Shown: piece after piece, positions 32,659 to 37,616 of the stretch
Layout: the number at the start of each line of letters is the position of its first letter
Position numbering within the stretch: position 1 is the first letter of the stretch
Assembly (NCBI RefSeq): GCF_020404845.1
Contig: NZ_JAIOJZ010000062.1
Location: forward strand, 1-37,616
Direction of reading: 5' to 3'
Length of the DNA: 37,616 nucleotides
From: Streptomyces hyderabadensis
Lineage (GTDB): Bacteria; Actinomycetota; Actinomycetes; Streptomycetales; Streptomycetaceae
Notes under the pieces: generated by a model
What the model was told of the DNA's origin: nothing
The model's database searches: none
What the model saw: only the letters and a program-made list of their open reading frames with translations
Translations under genes and position numbers: made by a program

Positions 32659-33909
32659 ATGACCTCCGCATCCGCCTCCGCCGGGCGGTCCGGACGGGCT
32701 TCCGGCCGCCGCACCGCCCCGCTCGGCACCCTCTCCCCGCTGCTCCGGCTGCTCGTCCTCACCCAACTCGCCTTCAACGTCGGCTTCTTCGCCGTGCTGC
32801 CCTTCCTCGCCGAGCACCTGGGCCGGTCCGTCGGCATGGCGGGTTGGCTGGTCGGGTTCGTGCTCGGGCTGCGCACCTTCAGCCAGCAGGGGCTGTTCGT
32901 GGTCGGCGGGGCTCTCGCCGACCGGTACGGCGTCCGGCCCGTCGTGCTGGCCGGGTGCGCGCTGCGGATCGCCGGGTTCGCCTGGCTCGGGTTCGCCGAG
33001 CGGACCTGGGCCGTCATCGGTGCCGTGCTGCTGATCGGGTTCGCCGCCGCGCTCTTCTCGCCGGCCGTCGAGTCCGAGGTCGCCCGGCAGGCCGTCCTGC
33101 GGGAGGAAGCAGGAGGCGGGGACCGGACGCGGGTGCTCGCGCTGTTCACCGTCGCCGGGCAGGCCGGTGCCTTCGCCGGGCCGCTGCTGGGGGCGCTGCT
33201 GCTCGCCGTCGACTTCCGCACCGCCTGCCTCGCCGGGGCCGGGGTCTTCGTGCTGGTCCTCGGCGGGCACGCGTGGCTGCTGCCGCAGCGCATCCCGGGC
33301 CGGGCCCAGGTCCGGATGAAGGGCGGGGCCCGGCTGGTACTGCGCAACCGGCGCTTCCTCGCGCTGTGCTGCGCCTACGGTGCCTACCTCCTCGCCTACA
33401 ACCAGCTCTACCTCGCCCTGCCCGCCGAGGTGGAGCGGGCCGCCGGTTCACAGGCGCCGCTGGCCTGGCTGTTCGCGCTGTCCTCGCTGCTCGTGGTGAC
33501 CGCGCAGTTGCCGGTGACCCGGTGGGCGGGGGAGCGGCTGGCGCCGCGCCGGGCGATGGTGGCGGGGCTGGCGCTGATCGCCGCCGGGTTCGCCGCCGTG
33601 GGGCTGGCCCGGCCCGCCGGGTGGACGGGGGCGGGCGGGCTGGTGCCCGCCGCCGGGTTCGTGGTCCTGCTCACCCTCGGGCAGATGCTGATCGCGCCCG
33701 TCGCCCGCGCCTGGGTGCCGGACCTTGCGGAGGAGGGGCGGCTCGGGCTGTACACCGGAGCGCTGTCCTCGGTCTCCGGGCTCGTCGTGCTGGCCGGCAG
33801 CTCCGCGACCGGTCTGCTGATGGACACCGGGCTGCCGGTCGCCGTGCCGTGGCTGGTACTGGCCGCCGTACCGCTGGGAGCGGTGTGGCTGCTGCCCCGG
33901 CGCAGCTGA
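32659..33909 (+). CDS. Major facilitator superfamily transporter
   Basis: A 416-residue membrane protein with about 12 spans, the loop motif GALADRYGVRP between spans 2 and 3, and a central basic loop (PGRAQVRMKGGARLVLRNRR). It is closest in style to drug or metallophore exporters; the order binding protein, permeases, MFS recalls opine-metallophore loci, where an MFS protein exports the metallophore. No metallophore synthesis genes are visible here. The ATG at 32659 begins 1 base after the permease stop, so the three genes form one operon under the Zur-like site. Confidence 0.83.
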   Translation: MTSASASAGRSGRASGRRTAPLGTLSPLLRLLVLTQLAFNVGFFAVLPFLAEHLGRSVGMAGWLVGFVLGLRTFSQQGLFVVGGALADRYGVRPVVLAGCALRIAGFAWLGFAERTWAVIGAVLLIGFAAALFSPAVESEVARQAVLREEAGGGDRTRVLALFTVAGQAGAFAGPLLGALLLAVDFRTACLAGAGVFVLVLGGHAWLLPQRIPGRAQVRMKGGARLVLRNRRFLALCCAYGAYLLAYNQLYLALPAEVERAAGSQAPLAWLFALSSLLVVTAQLPVTRWAGERLAPRRAMVAGLALIAAGFAAVGLARPAGWTGAGGLVPAAGFVVLLTLGQMLIAPVARAWVPDLAEEGRLGLYTGALSSVSGLVVLAGSSATGLLMDTGLPVAVPWLVLAAVPLGAVWLLPRRS

Positions 33910-33911
33910 GC

Positions 33912-33934
33912 GCGGCGGCACCGGAAGCCGCCGC
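33912..33934. terminator. Bidirectional terminator hairpin
   Basis: GCGGCGGC (33912-33919) pairs with GCCGCCGC (33927-33934) around a 7-base loop, in the 31-bp gap between the convergent MFS and phosphatidyltransferase genes. Confidence 0.6.
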
Positions 33935-33940
33935 CGGACC

Positions 33941-34726
33941 TCACCGCGCGAGGAGTTCCCGTACCGCCGCGACGGGCGCCGCGGGAACCCGCGACCGTCG
34001 CCACAGCCACCGCACGTCCCGCCCGAACGACCACACCAGCAGGCCCAGCGCCACCGCCACCACCCCGGCGTTCGCCACCCGCGGCAGCAGGTCCGCGCCC
34101 GCCAGGAGCAGCAGCACGCCCTGCAGCGCGGCCACCGTCTTGCGGGCCGTGCTCGGCGGCAGCGAGGCGGTCAGCCACGGCCACACCCGGGCCGCCGCCA
34201 CGAACGCGTACCGCATGGAGCCGATCAGCAGCACCCACGGGCCCAGGTCCGTCGCGACGTACACGCTGAGGACCAGGATGAGGAACGCGTCGACCTCCAT
34301 GTCGAAGCGCGCCCCCAGCGCAGTGCACGTGCCGGTGCGGCGGGCGACCCTGCCGTCCACGCCGTCCAGGACCAGGGCCACGGCCGTGAGGCCCACGAGG
34401 AGCGGGACGGGCGGCGCGTCGCGGAAGGAGTCGGCGACCAGGGCGGTGACGGCACCGACCAGGGTGGCCCGGCCGAGGGTGACCCGGTTGGCCGGGCCGA
34501 ACACCGGCAGCCGGGAGCGGTGCAGGGCCCGGGAGAGCACCGCCCAGCCCGCGAACGCGAACGCCAGGCCGGTCAGCCAGCCCGCCGTGCCCATGCCGAT
34601 CGCGGTGCCGAGCAGCGCCAGGAGCAGGAGTTGCGCGCCCGCGCCCACCGCCGTCTCCTGCTGGACGGACCTCGCGGGACAGGCGTCGTACGCGTCGTCC
34701 GTGTGGTTCAGGTTGATCAGGGCCAC
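33941..34726 (-). CDS. CDP-alcohol phosphatidyltransferase family protein
   Basis: A 261-residue membrane enzyme that should transfer a phosphatidyl-type or related phospho-group from a CDP-activated donor to an alcohol. The family motif D-G-x2-A-R-x8-G-x3-D-x3-D is present as DGRVARRTGTCTALGARFDMEVD, and about six hydrophobic spans are visible. The GTG at 34726 is selected by GGAGGA 6 bases upstream. It is divergent from the dehydrogenase, PTPS-like and glycosyltransferase genes, suggesting a joint pathway making a lipid-linked or phospho-linked product. The alcohol substrate is unknown. Confidence 0.85.
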   Translation of the reverse strand: MALINLNHTDDAYDACPARSVQQETAVGAGAQLLLLALLGTAIGMGTAGWLTGLAFAFAGWAVLSRALHRSRLPVFGPANRVTLGRATLVGAVTALVADSFRDAPPVPLLVGLTAVALVLDGVDGRVARRTGTCTALGARFDMEVDAFLILVLSVYVATDLGPWVLLIGSMRYAFVAAARVWPWLTASLPPSTARKTVAALQGVLLLLAGADLLPRVANAGVVAVALGLLVWSFGRDVRWLWRRSRVPAAPVAAVRELLAR

Positions 34727-34771
34727 CGAACATCCTCCGGCCGTGTGACAGAGTCGATCAACGCCGCTACC

Positions 34772-34788
34772 TTGTGCGCGGCTTGTGC
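34772..34788. promoter_or_regulatory. TTGTGC direct repeats in the divergent intergenic region
   Basis: TTGTGC occurs at 34772-34777 and 34783-34788, 11 bp apart, midway between the phosphatidyltransferase and dehydrogenase starts (34726 and 34836). One helical turn of spacing suggests a shared regulator or sigma element. Confidence 0.35.
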
Positions 34789-34835
34789 ATCCCTCGGTAC
34801 GTGAGTGGCTTCCCGATCGTTCAGGAGGACTTCCG

Positions 34836-35846
34836 ATGACACGCATGGCACGTGCCTACTGGCTCGAAGCGCCGGGGCGGGGCGCGATCCGCGAGGTGGA
34901 GCTGCCGGTACCGGCCGCGGACGAGGTGCTCGTGCGCTCCCTCTTCAGCGGCGTGAGCCGCGGCACCGAGACCCTCGTCTTCGGCGGCCGGGTGCCCGAG
35001 AGCCAGTACACGGCCATGCGCGCGCCGTTCCAGGAGGGCGACTTCCCCGGGCCGGTGAAGTACGGCTACCTCAGCGTGGGTGTGGTGGAGGAGGGGCCGC
35101 AGCGCCTCGTCGGACGCACCGTGTTCTGTCTCCATCCGCACCAGACGCGGTACGTCGTCCCGGCCGCCGCCGTCACGCCCGTGCCTGCGGAGGTCCCCGC
35201 CGCGCGGGCCGTGCTGGCCGGCACCGTCGAGACCGCCGTCAACGCCCTGTGGGACGCGGCGCCGCTGATCGGGGACCGGGTCACCGTGGTCGGCGGCGGC
35301 ATGGTCGGCTGCTCGGTCGCCGCCCTGCTGGCCCGGTTCCCCGGCGTCCGCGTCGAGTTGGTCGACGCCGACCCGGCCCGCGCGGCGGTCGCCCGGGCGC
35401 TCGGTGCCGGTTTCGCCCCACCCGACGCCGCCGCCGGTGACCGCGATCTCGTCGTGCACGCCAGCTCGACGCAGGCGGGCCTCGCCCGGTCACTGGAGCT
35501 GCTGCGGCCCGAGGGCACCGTCGTCGAGCTGAGCTGGTACGGCGACCGGCGCGTCGCCCTGCCGCTCGGCGAGGCCTTCCACTCCCGGCGGCTGTCCCTG
35601 CGCGGCAGCCAGGTCGGCACCGTGTCCCCGGCCCGCGCCGCGACCCGCAGCTACGCCGACCGGATCGCCCTCGCCCTCGAACTGCTCGCCGACCCGGCCT
35701 TCGACGCGCTCGTCACCGGCGAGTCCGCGTTCGCCGAACTGCCGGACCTGATGCCGCGGTTGGCGTCCGGTGCGCTCCCCGCACTGTGCCACCGGATCCG
35801 GTACGACGGGGCGGACACCGGCTCGGGCGCCCGCAGTGCTGCCTGA
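34836..35846 (+). CDS. Zinc-type alcohol dehydrogenase-like oxidoreductase
   Basis: A 336-residue medium-chain dehydrogenase-like protein. The N-terminal GroES-like domain (about 10-125) leads into a Rossmann domain with the GGGMVGCSVAALLA nucleotide-binding motif and an acidic VDAD strand end that favours NAD. The structural-zinc cysteine cluster of classical ADHs is absent, and the catalytic Cys position is occupied by S (GVSRGTET), so it is a non-classical member, perhaps a sugar or polyol dehydrogenase-like protein. The ATG follows AGGAGGA. It begins the rightward operon with the PTPS-like and glycosyltransferase genes. Confidence 0.8.
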   Translation: MTRMARAYWLEAPGRGAIREVELPVPAADEVLVRSLFSGVSRGTETLVFGGRVPESQYTAMRAPFQEGDFPGPVKYGYLSVGVVEEGPQRLVGRTVFCLHPHQTRYVVPAAAVTPVPAEVPAARAVLAGTVETAVNALWDAAPLIGDRVTVVGGGMVGCSVAALLARFPGVRVELVDADPARAAVARALGAGFAPPDAAAGDRDLVVHASSTQAGLARSLELLRPEGTVVELSWYGDRRVALPLGEAFHSRRLSLRGSQVGTVSPARAATRSYADRIALALELLADPAFDALVTGESAFAELPDLMPRLASGALPALCHRIRYDGADTGSGARSAA

Positions 35847-35961
35847 CCTTGAGGAAAGACGTACGACCGACTGAACGGGGGAAGGCACCCAGCCGTAATA
35901 GACGGCACCCCGCGCAGCGACCGGCGGGGGACCAGACGTGCCACACCTGGAGGGTCGTCCG

Positions 35962-36360
35962 TTGTTCAGCATCACCGTCCGCGATCACATCATGATCGCC
36001 CACAGCTTCCGCGGCGACGTCTTCGGTCCCGCGCAACGACTGCACGGAGCGACGTTCCTGGTGGACGCCACCTTCCGGCGCGAGCAGCTGGACGAGGACA
36101 ACATCGTCGTCGACATCGGCCTGGCCACCCAGGAGCTGGGTGCCGTCGTGGGCGCCCTGAACTACCGCAACCTCGACAACGAACCCGACTTCGCCGGGGT
36201 CAACACCTCCACGGAGTTCCTGGCCAAGGTCATCGCCGACCGGCTGGCCGAGCGCGTGCACCGGGGGGCGCTCGGCGAGGGGGCCAGGGGCCTGGCCGGG
36301 CTCACCGTCACCCTGCACGAGTCGCACGTCGCCTGGGCGAGTTACGAGCGTGCGCTGTGA
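35962..36360 (+). CDS. PTPS/QueD-like T-fold protein lacking canonical catalytic residues
   Basis: A 132-residue tetrahydrobiopterin-fold protein resembling 6-pyruvoyl-tetrahydropterin synthase and QueD. H14 and H28 match two zinc ligands, but the HGH motif reads H28-G-A30. The catalytic cysteine position four residues before it is A24, and the Asp-His pair of the L-D-H motif is N67-Y68. The pterin-anchoring glutamate appears kept as E120 in LHESH. A different reaction, or a binding role, is likely. The TTG at 35962 follows GGAGGG by 7 bases and gives the compact MFSITVRDH start; a GTG at 35938 would add 8 residues. Its stop overlaps the next gene's GTG (GTGA). Confidence 0.78.
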   Translation: MFSITVRDHIMIAHSFRGDVFGPAQRLHGATFLVDATFRREQLDEDNIVVDIGLATQELGAVVGALNYRNLDNEPDFAGVNTSTEFLAKVIADRLAERVHRGALGEGARGLAGLTVTLHESHVAWASYERAL

Positions 36361-36662
36361 CCGGCACCTCCGTGGAAGCGACGGCAGGCGCGCCCGCCGG
36401 ACCGGTCCGGCTCGCCCACGTCCCCGCCCAGCCGCCCGGGCCGGTCACCACCCCGGCCCCGAGGAACGGGGGGATCGTCCCCATGTCCCTGCGCTCCGTG
36501 CACTTCGTCATGCCGGGCGGTGTCGACGACCCGGCCGCACCCAGCGGCGGCAACGCCTACGACCGGCGGGTGCGGCTCGACCTGCCCGGGTTCGGCTGGC
36601 GGGTGCGGGGGCTGCCCGTGCCCGGCGACTGGCCCCGGCCGGACGCCGCCGCCCGCGCCGAA
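36357..36662 (+). pseudogene. Truncated GT4-type glycosyltransferase, N-terminus only
   Basis: The frame starts at GTG 36357, overlapping the PTPS-like stop by 4 bp; an internal ATG at 36483 gives the family-like start MSLRSVHFVMPGGVDDPAAP. The glycine-rich SGGNAYDRR segment is the usual nucleotide-sugar glycosyltransferase entry motif of GT4 enzymes. Similarity stops at about 36,660 after DAAARAE. Beyond this the frame stays open but reads the antisense of a protein kinase-like gene, and no other plus-strand frame resumes a glycosyltransferase. About 300 further residues are expected for the family, so most of the enzyme, including the donor-binding domain, is missing. A deletion or an assembly join explains it better than a frameshift. 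Confidence 0.7.
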
Positions 36663-37484
36663 GGCGGGGGCTCCGCCCGGCCCCGGGGTCCCGGGCACCG
36701 GGAGCACGCCGACGCCGCGCGCCTCGATGGCGGCCCGCCGGGCGGCCTCGGGGTCGGCGTCGCCCGGACCGAAGACGCCGGTCCGGGTGGCACCGCCGCC
36801 CGGCCCGAAGGTCCCGCCCGGGTCCACGGCGGTGACCGGCTCCGCGTCGGGCGGCGGGGGCACCGGGTCGTACCCGCACAGCGCCTCCTCCGCCGCCCCG
36901 GCCGCGAGGCCGGTCAGCACGACCCGCCCGTCGTCGCAGACGAGCACGGTGCGCGCGGTGATGTTGCGGTGCACCCAGCCGTACGAGTGCAGCACCCGCA
37001 GCGCCAGCAGGACGTCGGAGGCCACCTCGGCCGCGCGGTACGGGGTCAGGGTCTGTTCGGCGAGCAGCGCGGCCAGCGGCCTCGCGGCCACCAGCTCGCT
37101 GACGATCCACAGCGAACCGCCCTCGGCGAAGACGTCGAAGACCTGGTCGAGCCGCGGGTGGTCGGGCACCGCCGCCGCGGCCTGCGCGGCCTGGACGGCC
37201 CGCCGGACCACCGGATCGGCCGGCCGCCCGGGGCCGCCGCCCGGGGCCGGTGTCCGCCCGCGGGGGTACCGGGCGCCGCCGTCCCGGGCCGTGAAACCGT
37301 CGGGCAGGCCGTCCGCGTCGAGCACCTCGGCCTCGACGACCTCCGGCAACGCGATCTGGCGGACCAGGACTTCCTGACCGCTGTAGGTGTCGAAGGCCCG
37401 GGTCTCGGTGAGTTCGTACTCCTCGGACGGCGGCAGGGGCAGGCGGTAGCGGTCGGCGAGCACCCGTCCCGCGTAGTCGTCCAC
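36660..37484 (-). pseudogene. Protein kinase-like protein (pseudokinase), C-terminus missing at the junction
   Basis: From the GTG at 37484 (MDDYAGRVLADRYRL start) about 275 residues are authentic. They cover most of a Ser/Thr kinase-like fold: an N-lobe with VLVRQIALPEV, then LWIVSELVAARPL, and a catalytic-loop region LHSYGWVHRNITARTVLV. The lysine of VAVK is R, HRD is H-R-N and the DFG site reads TGL, so it is probably catalytically dead. The frame remains open leftward to 36342, but from about 36,660 it merely reads the antisense of the glycosyltransferase gene. The original C-terminal region is absent. Confidence 0.7.
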
Positions 37485-37616
37485 GTCGCCACCCCCGGCA
37501 GCCGTCGGTCAATTCCGTTCGTCCGGCGGGCCGTTCCGGCTGCGTACGGTCCGCAACCACTCACGATACGTGCCGGAGGCAACCCGCAATGAGCTGATGC
37601 CAGATATCGGGCGGGT
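37485..37616. other. Right-edge segment upstream of the pseudokinase gene
   Basis: These 132 bases hold the upstream region of the leftward pseudokinase gene. Nothing else can be supported from them. Confidence 0.3.

Noticed and set aside
29259..33347. Open frame of over 1300 codons on the minus strand across the transporter operon
   Set aside because: Composition rich in Gly, Gln and Pro with no domain; it mirrors the third-position GC of the genes on the plus strand.
36663..37592. Plus-strand open frame continuing the glycosyltransferase to the window end
   Set aside because: Its translation is the antisense of the pseudokinase and lacks glycosyltransferase features; it is not a longer enzyme.

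Overview
The window is a very GC-rich actinobacterial chromosome segment, almost certainly Streptomyces. The third-position GC bias, frequent GTG starts, rare TTA codons, -10 boxes such as TAGGGT placed for leaderless mRNAs, a sugar ABC operon without its own ATPase, and families such as the DUF574-type methyltransferases and DUF1996 proteins all point that way. I see no rRNA, tRNA, CRISPR array, insertion sequence or prophage.

Layout, left to right. (1) 1-11.9 kb is a carbohydrate island: a secreted DUF1996 protein, a secreted clan GH-A glycosidase with a discoidin-like C-terminal domain, a GH3 glucosidase-type enzyme with a PA14-like insert, a LacI regulator, a cebEFG-like uptake operon (lipoprotein plus two permeases) and a cytoplasmic GH1 beta-glucosidase. 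GAGCGCTC-centred operators lie before the DUF1996 gene and before lacI, but not before the transporter operon, whose leader carries an AT-rich element and two hairpins. (2) 11.9-18.7 kb holds two divergent paralogous methyltransferases, a SPOR plus phosphodiester-glycosidase secreted protein, a secreted esterase, an M64-type metallopeptidase behind a palindromic operator, and a small PPOX-fold protein. (3) 18.8-22.8 kb holds two regulator/enzyme pairs: HxlR with an alpha/beta hydrolase, and MarR with an SDR and an Old Yellow Enzyme operon; the MarR pair is separated by two strong palindromes.

(4) 22.8-28.6 kb is the most interesting block: a five-gene, two-armed module. A caspase-like CHAT protease with TPR-like repeats (His and Cys both present, TTA codon inside) and a kinesin-light-chain-type TPR protein run rightward. 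A small helical protein, a multi-pass membrane protein and an unrecognised 175-residue protein run leftward, all overlapping by 4 bp. The arms start 21 bp apart from overlapping -10-like elements. I read it as a candidate protease-based conflict or cell-death system. (5) 28.7-33.9 kb holds a GNAT behind a Nur-like dyad and a family-5 binding protein, a fused double permease and an MFS transporter behind a Zur-like palindrome: a probable metal or metallophore transport set without an ATPase gene.

(6) 33.9-37.6 kb holds a CDP-alcohol phosphatidyltransferase divergent from a dehydrogenase, a T-fold protein resembling 6-pyruvoyl-tetrahydropterin synthase without the canonical catalytic residues, and a GT4-type glycosyltransferase. 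The glycosyltransferase breaks off near 36,660, exactly where a leftward protein pseudokinase also breaks off. That is either a real deletion fusing two convergent genes or an assembly chimera.
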